A stretch of DNA of 46,675 nucleotides, taken from contig NZ_QGGG01000025.1 of NCBI RefSeq assembly GCF_003148475.1, positions 1 through 46,675 of the forward strand. The letters run 5' to 3'. The position numbers and the translations under genes are program-made. This document shows positions 7,715-16,200 of this stretch, piece by piece. A model generated the notes under the pieces. The model was given only the letters and a program-made list of their open reading frames with translations, had not been told where the DNA came from and did no database searches. Numbering within the stretch: the stretch's first letter is position 1; every line of letters starts with the position of its first letter. Origin of the DNA: Pseudaminobacter salicylatoxidans. GTDB lineage: Bacteria; Pseudomonadota; Alphaproteobacteria; Rhizobiales; Rhizobiaceae.

Positions 7715-8400
7715 GCCGCCACCACATCAGCCGTACCGCCGCTGGTCGCGGAAGCGCTGCCGGTGCTGTTGGTGGCCGTGACGGTGACCGAGATGGTCGA
7801 GCCGACATCGCCGCTGACCGGCGTATAGGCGTCCGTGGTTGCGCCAGAGATATTGGCACCGTCCTTCTTCCACTGGAAGGTGAAGACCGGATTTCCCGTC
7901 CATTCGCCGGGGTAGGCTTTGAGTTCGGAGCCTTCTTCGGCAATGCCCGCGATCGACGGCAGCAGCGAATTGACCGGCGTCACCGCCTCGGCCGTGAAGG
8001 AAAGCGGGCCGGCGGCCGAGAACGTGGCCGAAAACTCCATGTTGCCTTCCATCTCGCCCGTGAACTCGAAATCCGAGACCATCCACGGGCCTTCATAGGT
8101 GCCTTCGCCGGGAACGACGACCTGTGCGTCGAACACCGTGCCGTTGCGGACGTTCGTCATCAGGGCGGCCTGCGTGGCACCACTGACGAATGCGCCCGAA
8201 CCGCTGAAGGATCGGTTGACGATGCCGGGCTCCGCGGTCTTCTGAACCGCCCCACCGGGGTTGTTGCAGTCCGGAATCGTCGTGTCGACCTCGTTGGCCG
8301 ATAGGTTGAACGAACGGGTTTTCATGCCGCACAGGTTGGCGAACGTGGCGGGTGCGGTCTTGATCTTGATAAGCAAAAGCCTGCCGGGATGCTGGGCCAT
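7711..8400 (-). CDS. Major tail tube protein with C-terminal Ig-like domain
   Basis: A 229-residue protein beginning at ATG 8400 behind AAGGATATC. The first 140 residues have the tail-tube pattern: a start with LLLIKIKTAPATFANLCGMK, a SFSGSGAFVSG segment and a beta-rich core ending in FSATFSAAGPLSFT. Residues about 150-229 form a separate domain with PGEWTGNPVFTFQWKKDG and TISVTVTATNSTGSAS, typical of bacterial Ig-like domains displayed on phage tails and capsids. The protein polymerises into the tail tube, with the Ig domain probably exposed outward to bind host-surface carbohydrate. It sits between the tail terminator and the chaperones. Confidence 0.85.
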   Translation of the reverse strand: MAQHPGRLLLIKIKTAPATFANLCGMKTRSFNLSANEVDTTIPDCNNPGGAVQKTAEPGIVNRSFSGSGAFVSGATQAALMTNVRNGTVFDAQVVVPGEGTYEGPWMVSDFEFTGEMEGNMEFSATFSAAGPLSFTAEAVTPVNSLLPSIAGIAEEGSELKAYPGEWTGNPVFTFQWKKDGANISGATTDAYTPVSGDVGSTISVTVTATNSTGSASATSGGTADVVAA

Positions 8401-8449
8401 GGTGATATCCTTTTGGTGATGGATGCCTTGCCGAAGGGCGGTGAAGGCG

Positions 8450-8863
8450 TCAGGCGTTTGACTGGACGATTGCCCGGAACTCGACGACGCCGTGGCCGGT
8501 GAGATCGTCGCGGTCGTAGAAGACGCGATCTCCGCGATGGTCGAGCGTCACAAGGTGGTTGCTGGGCAGCGCCAGCGGGTAGCCATGCAGGGCGCGGCCG
8601 ACCTCGTAGGCGATGCTCCGGGCGTCTTGCAGCGGATCCATGCCGTCGCGGGTCCAGACATGGACGTTCAGCGTGATCTCTTCGCCGGTGATGCAGGTCG
8701 CATCGTCGCGCAGGCCGAACGTGTCGAAGTTGGCGATGTGCGGGAAAACGGCGTCTTCTGGCGCGCGATACCATACCCGGTCACCGACCAGCGCTGACAC
8801 GTTCGCAGCCTTCAGCAGCCTGTCGCGAGCGAAAAGGACCAGTTCTCTTCCAGGTGAGGCCAT
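8450..8863 (-). CDS. Tail terminator / completion protein (DUF3168-like)
   Basis: A 137-residue protein matching the DUF3168 (gp17-like) pattern: an N-terminal helix (ELVLFARDRLLKAANVSALV), then GDRVWYRAPEDAVFPHI, a central strand with ITLNVHVWTRD, a helix (ARSIAYEVGRALHG) and a C-terminal strand ending in VEFRAIVQ. In related phages this protein caps the tail and joins it to the head. Its location between the gp10-like protein and the tail tube gene is the standard one. The start at ATG 8863 lies 2 bp after the preceding stop. Confidence 0.82.
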   Translation of the reverse strand: MASPGRELVLFARDRLLKAANVSALVGDRVWYRAPEDAVFPHIANFDTFGLRDDATCITGEEITLNVHVWTRDGMDPLQDARSIAYEVGRALHGYPLALPSNHLVTLDHRGDRVFYDRDDLTGHGVVEFRAIVQSNA

Positions 8864-8865
8864 GG

Positions 8866-9315
8866 TTATTTCTTCTGAGCCCTGCGCACAGCGCGGTTGA
8901 TGGCGGTGGCGACCTTGCGCCTGATCCGCTTCTGGTGCTGGCGATAGGTCGGGAAGATGTGGGGCTGCGCCGTCATCTTACCCGATGACCTGCCGGTCTT
9001 TTTAACCGTGCGATCGGCCGTTCCGTATTCCAGCCAGCGCCACAGAAAGCTGGCGAAAATGCCGGTCGCGTTCTTGTCCTTGGTCTGACGCAGGCCAAAC
9101 ACGGCCGCGCCGGGATTGTCGCTCAGCTTTCCGCCTCGGATGCTCGAACGGTAATCGCCGGTCTCACCGATTGGCGCGCGCTGCTCGATTGCTTCCGCCA
9201 GTTCCTCGGCAGCCTCAAGCTGTGCCTTCGCCGCCTCCTGGTCGATGTCTGGCACGAGCTCGCGCAGCCGCCTGGCCAGCTTTTCGCGCCCGACGAATTT
9301 GGCCCGGATCGCCAT
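8866..9315 (-). CDS. HK97 gp10-like head-tail / tail completion protein
   Basis: A 149-residue basic protein. The N-terminus (GREKLARRLRELVPDIDQEA) followed by a helix with EELAEAIEQRAPIGETGDYRSSI is the signature of the HK97 gp10 family. The C-terminus is very basic (HQKRIRRKVATAINRAVRRAQKK). These proteins act at the head-tail junction or in tail completion. The ATG overlaps the preceding stop by 4 bp. Gene order (connector, head closure, gp10, tail terminator, tail tube) matches HK97-like phages and supports the call. Confidence 0.85.
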   Translation of the reverse strand: MAIRAKFVGREKLARRLRELVPDIDQEAAKAQLEAAEELAEAIEQRAPIGETGDYRSSIRGGKLSDNPGAAVFGLRQTKDKNATGIFASFLWRWLEYGTADRTVKKTGRSSGKMTAQPHIFPTYRQHQKRIRRKVATAINRAVRRAQKK

Positions 9316-9668
9316 CAGGAAGCGACGCCATGTTCGACAAGCATTTCCAGCTTCAGCCGGCGGCTGTCAGGATCGAACAGCGAGCGGATATTGAAGGTGC
9401 GGGCCGGATTGTCGGCATCCACCAGCCGCCAGCCAGCCGTGATCTTTCGCGTGTCCTCGCTCTGCCAGATCGTGACGATATAGGCCTGTACGCCCTGCAG
9501 CCGGCCGGCCAACACCTGCTCACCGCCGGTCTTCGGTTCGAATGCGGCCAAAACGGTGAACTGCGTTTCCCACTTGCCGCCACCTGGGACCGGATTGCCC
9601 AACTCGTCGGTTGCCGCGACTGTCTTCTGACAATGGACCCGAACGGTCATGTTGCCGGTGCGAGCCAT
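9315..9668 (-). CDS. Phage head closure (head-tail adaptor) protein
   Basis: A 117-residue small beta-barrel-like protein of the SPP1 gp16 head-tail adaptor type: an N-terminal strand with MTVRVHCQKTVAATDELGNPVPGG, a middle with VLAAFEPKTGGEQ and a C-terminal RTFNIRSLFDPDSRRLKLEMLVEHG. The last motif is typical of this family, in which residues after the strand contact bound ligands or neighbouring subunits. The start could be GTG 9671 or ATG 9668; the ATG, with GAGG six bases upstream and a TGATG overlap with the preceding stop, is preferred. It closes the portal channel after packaging. Confidence 0.83.
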   Translation of the reverse strand: MARTGNMTVRVHCQKTVAATDELGNPVPGGGKWETQFTVLAAFEPKTGGEQVLAGRLQGVQAYIVTIWQSEDTRKITAGWRLVDADNPARTFNIRSLFDPDSRRLKLEMLVEHGVAS

Positions 9669-10231
9669 CACGCGCCTCGACGATGATTGCTGAGCAGTGC
9701 ATCGACACCCATGGGGATCGTCGTGGCAATGGTGCCGGTGACCACGGCGTCACGGTTGACGAACCAGTGACCGATTAGCATCAGCATGGCATGCTGCACG
9801 CTCTCGGGAACCGAGCCGCCATATACGGCGGTGAGGGTGATGCGGGAGCCGAAGCGGACGCGCGGCCATGACTGTCCGGGCTTGAGCGCAATCGACGGCT
9901 CCAACCCGTCTTTGTGTTCCTCGTAGACCGTCGCGTCGACCGTCTGTTCATTGCCGTCGGCGTCGACGTATTCGATGGAGGTGACCGACTTCAACGGCCC
10001 TTCCGAAAGACGGGAGAAGTCGGCGAAGCTGTCACACTGCGACGAGATGGTTTGCCCCGCCCATCGGGCATTGCAGTATTCCTCCGCATGCGCGCGCGCC
10101 GCCTTGATCAGCCGGTTCAGCTGCGTGTCGAAATGCGTCTCGCCCGGCAGGATGCCGCATTGGCCCCGTGCATCGGCCAACGTCACCGGCTCAGCGTCCG
10201 GCGCGCCTATGACGGTCGACGGATGCCACAT
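9668..10231 (-). CDS. Head-tail connector protein (HK97 gp6-like)
   Basis: A 187-residue protein beginning at ATG 10231. It has the gp6-like pattern: PVTLADARGQCGI near the N-terminus, a helical segment FDTQLNRLIKAARAHAEEYCN, a middle beta region with RLSEGPLKSVTSIEYVDADG, and a C-terminal helix (ESVQHAMLMLIGHWFVNRDAV). This family forms the adaptor ring below the portal. It follows the capsid gene and a 60-residue protein, the usual position. Confidence is high for family and role. Confidence 0.88.
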   Translation of the reverse strand: MWHPSTVIGAPDAEPVTLADARGQCGILPGETHFDTQLNRLIKAARAHAEEYCNARWAGQTISSQCDSFADFSRLSEGPLKSVTSIEYVDADGNEQTVDATVYEEHKDGLEPSIALKPGQSWPRVRFGSRITLTAVYGGSVPESVQHAMLMLIGHWFVNRDAVVTGTIATTIPMGVDALLSNHRRGA

Positions 10232-10233
10232 GG

Positions 10234-10416
10234 TCAGCCGCGCTTTTCGGGCGCTGGATTGCGGACTGCCCGTTCGGTCCTAAGCTCCGATACGGGCACG
10301 GCATAGCCTGCATCGATCAGGCTCCTGGCCTCATCGCCGGAAAATCGCTCGGTCTCCTCATTGGGCGAGAGGGCAAAGCCAACACCGGCCAGACCGATAA
10401 GCATTTTCAGTTTCAT
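10234..10416 (-). CDS. Small hypothetical phage protein next to capsid
   Basis: A 60-residue protein with ATG 10416 preceded by AAGGAGATATCC, a good ribosome-binding site. It has a short hydrophobic N-terminus (LIGLAGVGFALSP), then FSGDEARSLIDAGYAVPVSE, a helix-strand unit seen in small proteins encoded beside capsid genes in many phages, and a basic tail. It could be a minor head component. No functional motif is visible. It ends 2 bp before the connector start. Confidence 0.62.
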   Translation of the reverse strand: MKLKMLIGLAGVGFALSPNEETERFSGDEARSLIDAGYAVPVSELRTERAVRNPAPEKRG

Positions 10417-10476
10417 GGATATCTCCTTCGACTTTGAGAGCGGGCCACCGAAGCAGCCCGCCTTGCAAAGCCGAAC

Positions 10477-11754
10477 TCAGGCGGCCTTGGTGATGAGGTG
10501 CTTGACCGCGGCGGTATCGCCAAGCTCGCCGTCGAAGCGGATCAGGCCAGCAATGCCGAGGTCGGGCCAGAAGCGTTCGCGCAGCACGCCGATGACGGGA
10601 GATCCAACCTTGCGGACGAAGTACTTGCCGAAGTCACCGAACAGCATGACCTTCTTGGCCGCTGCGAGACTGTCCATCGCCTGATTGATGGAATAGCGGT
10701 AGCCGAGGATCGTGCCGGGCACGCCGTTCTGCACGTCGCCGGCAGTCCAGATGTAGCGACCTTCGCCGTCCTTCAGCTTGCGCAGCGCGCTCAAGCTGCT
10801 GTCATTGAACATGAACCGCACCTTGGGCGAGGTCCGATAGGCCGGATCCACCGAATGCACGAGGTCGATGATTTCGTCATAGGTGATTGCGGCCACCGCG
10901 GTTGCGGTCTTGCCAAGGCTGGAGGCCGTGACGACGCCGTTCGGATCATCCGAGCCGGCTCCGATGGTCAGTTCCTTATTGGCGATGCGGCCAAGGCGTT
11001 CACCCAGCAGGCCGCCAAGCAGCGTCTCCATGTTGAAGATGCTGTCCTGCGCCAGCTCCATCGAGAAGCGGACGAACTCGGTGTCGTAGACGTAGGCGTC
11101 GAGCGACTTCTGCCCGAAGGTGACGTCCTTACCGCCGTCATCGGTGAGCGCCGTGCCTTCCGTGTGCTTGCCGGCAGTCACCGCCGTGTCATCGACCGTC
11201 GGGATCTTGATCGGATTGCCGCTCGCCGTGGTCATGACGGTGCAGATGTCCTCATCGTACATCGGCCCCCATGCCTTCATCGACTTGATGATTTCGTTGG
11301 CAAGCTCGGTCGGAACCGTGTAGCCGCCGGAGGCTGGCGTGCCGGTGACCTGGGCGCGGAACTCGGCCTTGGCTTGAACGCCAGCCCGCAGAACGGCACG
11401 TTCCTCGCTGGAAAGTTCGGTCGGATCGCCACCGCAGGCGATGAACTTGTGGAAGACCTGACGGTATTCCAGCGCCTCGCCTTCGTCCTGACCGCGCGCT
11501 TCACCATCGCCGGGATTGGGGCGCTTCTTCGCGCGTTCCTCGGCCGCCGCGTCATCGATGCGCTTCTGCGCGGCGGCCATGCGCTGCTCACGCGCGATCT
11601 GCGTTTCGACCTTGTCGAAGTCAGCCATGATGTCGTCATGGCGCTTTTCGAGTTCCGCAGCGCGGGCCTCGTCGGTGTTCTTCTTGATCTCGTCAAGGGC
11701 AGAGCGGGCGTCGGCAACGAGCTTTTCCCGCTTCTCAATCAGTTCCTTGAGCAT
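10477..11754 (-). CDS. Major capsid protein (HK97 fold, with delta domain)
   Basis: A 425-residue protein starting at ATG 11754 behind AGGAGATC. Residues 1-110 are a charged coiled coil (KELIEKREKLVADARSALDE onward), the scaffolding delta domain removed by the protease. The mature part follows, with ASGGYTVPTELANEIIKSMK, a spine-helix-like region and the A-domain signature (VRFMFNDSSLSALRKLKDGEGRYIW). The C-terminal part contains VMLFGDFGKYFVRKVGSPV, characteristic of the family. Cleavage is expected near residue 110-125. It builds the icosahedral head. It is preceded by protease and portal, the standard HK97 order. Confidence 0.95.
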   Translation of the reverse strand: MLKELIEKREKLVADARSALDEIKKNTDEARAAELEKRHDDIMADFDKVETQIAREQRMAAAQKRIDDAAAEERAKKRPNPGDGEARGQDEGEALEYRQVFHKFIACGGDPTELSSEERAVLRAGVQAKAEFRAQVTGTPASGGYTVPTELANEIIKSMKAWGPMYDEDICTVMTTASGNPIKIPTVDDTAVTAGKHTEGTALTDDGGKDVTFGQKSLDAYVYDTEFVRFSMELAQDSIFNMETLLGGLLGERLGRIANKELTIGAGSDDPNGVVTASSLGKTATAVAAITYDEIIDLVHSVDPAYRTSPKVRFMFNDSSLSALRKLKDGEGRYIWTAGDVQNGVPGTILGYRYSINQAMDSLAAAKKVMLFGDFGKYFVRKVGSPVIGVLRERFWPDLGIAGLIRFDGELGDTAAVKHLITKAA

Positions 11755-11858
11755 GATGATCTCCTATGCTGCTCAACGTCGAAAGGCCCGCTCGAACGCA
11801 GGCGGTGGAGACGGGAAGCGGGATGCTTGCCACGCCCTCCGGCAAACGCCGGGTAAAC

Positions 11859-12446
11859 TCAGATGATGTTGCGGAACCGGGCTTCAGCCTCGGCCTTGCG
11901 CCGGGCGAACGCGGCGGCGTTGTGCTGGCGACGGCCTTCCTTGCGTGCCTCGTCGAGCGAGCGCAGCGCAATGGACGTCCCGTCATAGGCAGGGTCCGTC
12001 ACAACCGACACGTCGAACAATTCGACTTCCTCGACGGTGCGAAGCGGCGGGTCTTGCGTATCGTCCCAGCGCTGCACCGTGGCGCGGAACGCAAAGGACA
12101 TCTTGTCGAGATCGCCGCGCTTCATCTTCGGCACAATCCGCTGGACGTCCGGGTCGCCCGAATCAAGCTCCGTCTCGATCTTCAGGCCGTGGCTGTCTTC
12201 CGTCAGCTTGAGCGTGCCCGACCGCGTGCGCGCCAGTGGCAGGCCCGTGTGGTTGATCAGGAAGGGCACATCGGTCGATCCCAGCGCCTTGCGAAATGCG
12301 CCGGGCAGGATGACCTCACGGAAGTAGCCGCCGATGTTGGCCTCCTGGTTGAACACGGCCGCATAGCCGGACACCTTGACGCCGGTATCATCGGCACGGA
12401 TTTCGGCCGGGATACCGCCGCGCTTTTCAATGTCAGGCTTCGGCAT
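11859..12446 (-). CDS. Prohead maturation protease (HK97 family)
   Basis: A serine protease that cleaves the scaffolding domain from the capsid protein during head maturation. The ATG at 12446 has GGAG nine bases upstream and gives 195 residues, the usual length; longer starts would run far into the portal gene. The N-terminus has IPAEIRADDTGVKVSGYAAVFN. The catalytic His lies in FLINHTGLPLART and the catalytic Ser in DLDKMSFAFRA, with the conserved SVVTDPAYDGTSI near the C-terminus. It overlaps the portal gene by 14 bp. Confidence 0.9.
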   Translation of the reverse strand: MPKPDIEKRGGIPAEIRADDTGVKVSGYAAVFNQEANIGGYFREVILPGAFRKALGSTDVPFLINHTGLPLARTRSGTLKLTEDSHGLKIETELDSGDPDVQRIVPKMKRGDLDKMSFAFRATVQRWDDTQDPPLRTVEEVELFDVSVVTDPAYDGTSIALRSLDEARKEGRRQHNAAAFARRKAEAEARFRNII

Positions 12447-13692
12447 TGTCGTTTTCTCCATTGTCGCCTGCCGGCTTCGGCAACCCCGACTGAACCGGCT
12501 GCTTGCCAAGCACCACGGTCGCGCCCTGCACCAGCAATTCGTCGGCATCCGGATTCGAATGCTTCGGCCGGTTCTCGAGCGCCCGTCCTTCGTTCGGCGT
12601 GATCTGCGCGGTCTGGATGGCTCGTGCGATGCCCTCGACCCTCGACTTGAAATCGCCACGCATCAGACCGTCCAGATTGTGCTCGACGTACAAGCCGCCG
12701 CTCTCACGACCGAACAGCTTCAGGTTCATCTCGCCTTCGAAGGCTTCCGCCCACTGGCCGATCAGATGCTTGACCAGATGCAAATCCTGCTGTTCGACAT
12801 TGGCGAATGTGCCTTTGCTCAGGTCTTGCAGGAAGGCCGGCGGCATTTGCCAGGCACGCGCGATCTCCTGAATCTGGAACAGCCGCGCCTCGGTCATCTG
12901 GCCCTTGGCAGGATCGAAGCCCACCGGCTTCAGATCGTGGCCGGGCGGGATAGGCACGATCTGCTTGCCGCTCTTACGGGCCTCATCGATAGACCTGCGC
13001 ATGTCGCTCATGGCCCGCTGCAAGCCGTCAGCGCCCTGCGGCAGCGGCCCCGACAAAGCGAGCGGAGGGACACCGCCACCAGCAAAGAAGTTCGAGCCGT
13101 AATCGTTCATGGCAATGGCGAGCTGGATCGCCTTGGCGGCCAGATTGATCGGCCCGTAGTGCGAAAGCTGATCGGCCTTCAGCATGAACGGCACATCGAT
13201 CACATCGGCGGCAGGGTATTCCTTGTTCTCGAATTTGTAGATCCGGCGCCCGGCAACCCGTTTGACCGTGACCTTGCGCGGGTCCATCGGCCACAGATTG
13301 ACGATTTCCTTGCCGTCGCGCTCAATCCACGCCAGCCCACGACCACCCGTAAAGACCTGTTGCCAGAAATATTGCCGGAACAGGAAGCTCGACATTTCCC
13401 CGTTGGCATTGTCGTGAACCACCGCGCCGAGCGTGCCACCAACCCGCGTTGCTCCATCGGAAGTTGACCGGTAGGCATGAAGCGGAAGCGCCGCCAGCGT
13501 GCGCGACAGGAACGCCACGGCCGCTGCCACTGCCGGCACGGTCAACGCGCGATCGATGGTGACATGCGGCAGGTCGGCCGACTGCACGCCGAAGAACGCA
13601 AGGAAGTTTTCCGAACTGACCGGAACGCTCTCGTTCTCGGGCGAGGTCGCGCTGCGCGCCTCCCGCCGAATATTGAATCCAAGAATATTCAT
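12433..13692 (-). CDS. Portal protein (HK97 family)
   Basis: A 419-residue protein matching HK97-type portals: an N-terminal region with TVPAVAAAVAFLSRTLAALPLHAY, then RQYFWQQVFTGGRGLAWIERDG, a stem-like middle (DVIDVPFMLKADQLSHYGPI), and a helical wing with ARAWQMPPAFLQDLSKGTFAN and EQQDLHLVKHLIGQWAEAFE. The C-terminal third carries GIARAIQTAQITPNEGRALEN. It forms the dodecameric ring for DNA entry and exit and binds the terminase. Its ATG overlaps the terminase stop (ATGA). Confidence 0.94.
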   Translation of the reverse strand: MNILGFNIRREARSATSPENESVPVSSENFLAFFGVQSADLPHVTIDRALTVPAVAAAVAFLSRTLAALPLHAYRSTSDGATRVGGTLGAVVHDNANGEMSSFLFRQYFWQQVFTGGRGLAWIERDGKEIVNLWPMDPRKVTVKRVAGRRIYKFENKEYPAADVIDVPFMLKADQLSHYGPINLAAKAIQLAIAMNDYGSNFFAGGGVPPLALSGPLPQGADGLQRAMSDMRRSIDEARKSGKQIVPIPPGHDLKPVGFDPAKGQMTEARLFQIQEIARAWQMPPAFLQDLSKGTFANVEQQDLHLVKHLIGQWAEAFEGEMNLKLFGRESGGLYVEHNLDGLMRGDFKSRVEGIARAIQTAQITPNEGRALENRPKHSNPDADELLVQGATVVLGKQPVQSGLPKPAGDNGENDNAEA

Positions 13693-15410
13693 GCGTTCAC
13701 CAGTGAAAATTCGGGATCATCCCACGGCGATGCCGGCGCGGGCTCATCGGCGATCATCCATCGGCCCAGCGCCATGATATGGGCCACCGGGCCGTCTATC
13801 TTGTTCTCGTCGCGCTCCTTGCGCGGGTAGACCTGATCGCGGTGGTTCGCCTTCGTCACCACGTTGGACAGCATCCATGTGAAGATCGGATCGCCATCAT
13901 GGGCGATGGCCCGCTCACGGATCAGCCCGTCCATTTCCTTCATCGGCTCCGAGAAGTTCTTCATCGTCGCGAAGACTTCCGTGCAGGTGATGCCCTCGGC
14001 CTGAAGCTCGCTCACCATCATGCGGGCTTGATCCGGGTCATAGGCCACCTCCAGCAGCTGGTGGCGGTCGCGGATGCCAAGAATGTCATCGCGGATCATG
14101 GTCATGTCGTTCATCTCGCCGTCCGACTGGACGATGAGGCCGTCGCGATGCCACGCCTGATAGTGTTCGTTCTCGCCCTTCTCGATGGCCGCCGACGGCA
14201 GGTAGTAGCGACCGAAACGAGCGAACCTGAAACCTGCCCCGATCAGTTCCGCCGCCTTCGGGCAATCGCACTCATCGAGCCCGAACGTGATCTCCATCGC
14301 CGCCACGTCCACCTTGGACGCAAGGTCAAGACCGATCCGGCACGGCTGGCCGGCGAAATCCGATAGCTTCAGCCCATCGGCCTCGCTCTCGATCCAGCGC
14401 TGGACGTTGAAGAATGCTTCCTTGGCGTTGACCCACTCGTTCAGGTGCTTCGTTTTGAACGCCGATACATGCCGCGCGTTGTTGATGGCGCGCCGCTGTT
14501 CGGTCAGCAGGAACTTCTCACCAACCGAAACACCGAAGTTCGGGTTGGCCTTCTGCAATGCTTCCGGCGTCGTCCAATCGTCATCGGGGTCGATCCCGTA
14601 GAGCAAGGCGAACAGCCCATCGTCCTCGATGATGCCTTCCAGCATCCTCCTGGCTTCCTGCATCATCGCATAGCAAGGGCCGGCGATGTTCGATCCCGCC
14701 GTGGTGATCACCAGGATCATCGACTGGTCACGCGCTCCCATGCCTGTCGCCATGGTTTCCAGCATCGCATCCGTGTCGTGCTCGTGATACTCGTCGATAA
14801 TGGCGCACGATGGCGACGATCCATCGCCGGGCTTGCCGATCACCGGCTCGAACCGGCCGCCATCCTCAGCGCAGAATATGCTCTTGGCATTGACCTCGAC
14901 GCCGTAGAACTCCCGAAAATCGGGGTTGCGCTGCGCCATCAGCTTCGCTGGGCGGAACACCTCATAGGCCTGCTTCTCATTGGTGGCACCGGAGAAGACT
15001 TCCGCACCATGCTCACCGTCGGCTGTCAGCATGTACAGGCCGATTGCTGCCGCCCATGCCGATTTTCCATTCTTGCGCGGAACCAGCAACATCGCCCTGC
15101 GGAACCGACGAAACCCATCGGCCTTACTGATCCAGCCGAAGATCGAGCAGGTCATGAACACCTGCCAGGGCTGCATCACCAGCTTCTCGCCGCGCGCTGC
15201 CCAGCTGCCCTTGGTGTGCGGCATCAGTTCGATGAACTGGCATGCCGCTTGGGCCGCCCGGAAGTCGAACCGATATTCGAACTGCTTGCCCTTCTTCAGA
15301 TCGTCCAGATGCCGCTTACAGGCGAGGCGCACCCATTTGCAGGCAGCGATCTTCCCGGCCACGACCTCTTTCGCATAGCCAGTTGCGATCCTGACGTAAT
15401 CACGATCCAC
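13689..15410 (-). CDS. Terminase large subunit
   Basis: The ATPase and nuclease that packages DNA. The N-terminal ATPase has a Walker A-like LLVPRKNGKS (about residues 110-119) and a Walker B CAIIDEYHEHD, with a coupling segment ILVITTAG. The C-terminal RNase H-like nuclease begins at RIGLDLASKVDVAAM, with its first metal-binding Asp, and has further acidic residues at VAYDPDQ and near HDGDPIF. The start is uncertain: GTG at 15410, nine bases after GAGAG, is preferred; TTG at 15428 would add six residues. It overlaps the end of the small subunit gene. Length (about 573 residues) is normal. Confidence 0.93.
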   Translation of the reverse strand: MDRDYVRIATGYAKEVVAGKIAACKWVRLACKRHLDDLKKGKQFEYRFDFRAAQAACQFIELMPHTKGSWAARGEKLVMQPWQVFMTCSIFGWISKADGFRRFRRAMLLVPRKNGKSAWAAAIGLYMLTADGEHGAEVFSGATNEKQAYEVFRPAKLMAQRNPDFREFYGVEVNAKSIFCAEDGGRFEPVIGKPGDGSSPSCAIIDEYHEHDTDAMLETMATGMGARDQSMILVITTAGSNIAGPCYAMMQEARRMLEGIIEDDGLFALLYGIDPDDDWTTPEALQKANPNFGVSVGEKFLLTEQRRAINNARHVSAFKTKHLNEWVNAKEAFFNVQRWIESEADGLKLSDFAGQPCRIGLDLASKVDVAAMEITFGLDECDCPKAAELIGAGFRFARFGRYYLPSAAIEKGENEHYQAWHRDGLIVQSDGEMNDMTMIRDDILGIRDRHQLLEVAYDPDQARMMVSELQAEGITCTEVFATMKNFSEPMKEMDGLIRERAIAHDGDPIFTWMLSNVVTKANHRDQVYPRKERDENKIDGPVAHIMALGRWMIADEPAPASPWDDPEFSLVNA

Positions 15411-15807
15411 GACGCCCGACTCTCGCAAATGGGTTAGACGCAGGAGCCTTGGGCGCTCCAGCCACCATGCGGCTGCGAGGACCAGCTATCCCGAACATCT
15501 CTGCCTTCTTTCGAACCTCGGCAAAGGCTGCGACCGGCGGCATCTCTCCGGCTCGGATCGCCTTCACGATACCGCCCTGCAATACACAGAAATTGGCGAA
15601 CTCATTGCTGTCGGCCTCGGTAATCAGCTTCTGGCTAACCCGGCCAACATTGTCCTGCCAGACTTCCTCGCCCTCCGGTGTCAGCCAGTCGGGCATCTGA
15701 GGCATGCCCTCGGATTCGATGATCTCGATGCCGGCGTCGCGATGGGCGCGATAGGTTCCGCGCGCCACCTTCTCGGCCGGCAGCATTTTCTTGGGACCGC
15801 GTTTCAT
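15400..15807 (-). CDS. Terminase small subunit (P27-like)
   Basis: A 135-residue protein that begins with the basic KRGPKKM stretch and contains PDWLTPEGEEVWQDNVGRVSQK, then a helix with DSNEFANFCVLQGGIVKA, and a C-terminal Arg/Pro-rich tail. This fits the P27 family of small terminases, which recognise the phage cos or pac site and stimulate the large subunit. It directly precedes the large subunit gene. The DNA just upstream (15,808-15,939) carries a nested inverted repeat that could be its binding site; this is inferred. Confidence 0.82.
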   Translation of the reverse strand: MKRGPKKMLPAEKVARGTYRAHRDAGIEIIESEGMPQMPDWLTPEGEEVWQDNVGRVSQKLITEADSNEFANFCVLQGGIVKAIRAGEMPPVAAFAEVRKKAEMFGIAGPRSRMVAGAPKAPASNPFARVGRRGS

Positions 15808-15864
15808 GAATTATCTCAGCCCCGGAATTTAATTTGGCCTCGTGAAAGTTTCCTTGGGGCCGCC

Positions 15865-15911
15865 GGTCAGGGATCGAACCATGAAAGGTTTTGACCCTCC
15901 CCCTCCCACCC
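15865..15911. other. Nested inverted repeat and C-rich tract upstream of terminase
   Basis: Outer arms GGTCA (15865-15869) and TGACC (15892-15896) enclose inner arms AACC (15877-15880) and GGTT (15887-15890), followed by the pyrimidine tract CCCTCCCCCTCCCACCC. It lies in the 132-bp gap between a small gene and the small terminase gene. Position beside the terminase genes suggests a packaging (cos-type) or regulatory site. On the minus strand the segment GGTTCGATCCCTGACC also looks like a tRNA T-arm, but no cloverleaf can be formed. Confidence 0.35.
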
Positions 15912-15939
15912 GAGAAACGGCCGAATAGTGCTTGACCTG

Positions 15940-16200
15940 TTATTCGCGCCTTGTGTCGTCTTTGGCATCCTGTGGCCTCAGGTCCTCGACCACATCGACA
16001 ATGCAGCCTGTCCCGACCTTGTAGGCCGGCGACCCTTCTGTCTCGTCCTTGAAGTTGAAGTCCCACGTCTGGCCACGTGCCGCGTGTCGGATGCCAAGCT
16101 CCTTGGCGATGGCCTCACCCACGATGCGCTTCAACTCATGCCGATCGATGATGACGCGATGCCGACGCTCGTTCACCTCGGACGTGACGATCTTGCTCAT
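15940..16200 (-). CDS. Hypothetical phage protein
   Basis: An 86-residue protein with a 4-bp ATGA overlap with the preceding gene. It has an N-terminal strand (RRHRVIIDRHELKRIVGEAI) with helix, then GQTWDFNFKDETEGSP and an acidic, charged tail. No family is recognised. It belongs to a small cluster between the HNH nuclease and terminase genes. A role in packaging or DNA metabolism is possible only by location. Confidence 0.6.
   Translation of the reverse strand: MSKIVTSEVNERRHRVIIDRHELKRIVGEAIAKELGIRHAARGQTWDFNFKDETEGSPAYKVGTGCIVDVVEDLRPQDAKDDTRRE

Noticed and set aside
10498..11856. Long plus-strand open frame (452 codons)
   Set aside because: It is the mirror of the capsid gene; the protein is Arg/Leu/His-rich with no domain, whereas the minus strand encodes a clear HK97 capsid.
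15858..15890. Possible tRNA on the minus strand near the terminase gene
   Set aside because: Only a T-arm-like segment is present; the T stem does not pair and there is no D arm, anticodon arm or acceptor stem.
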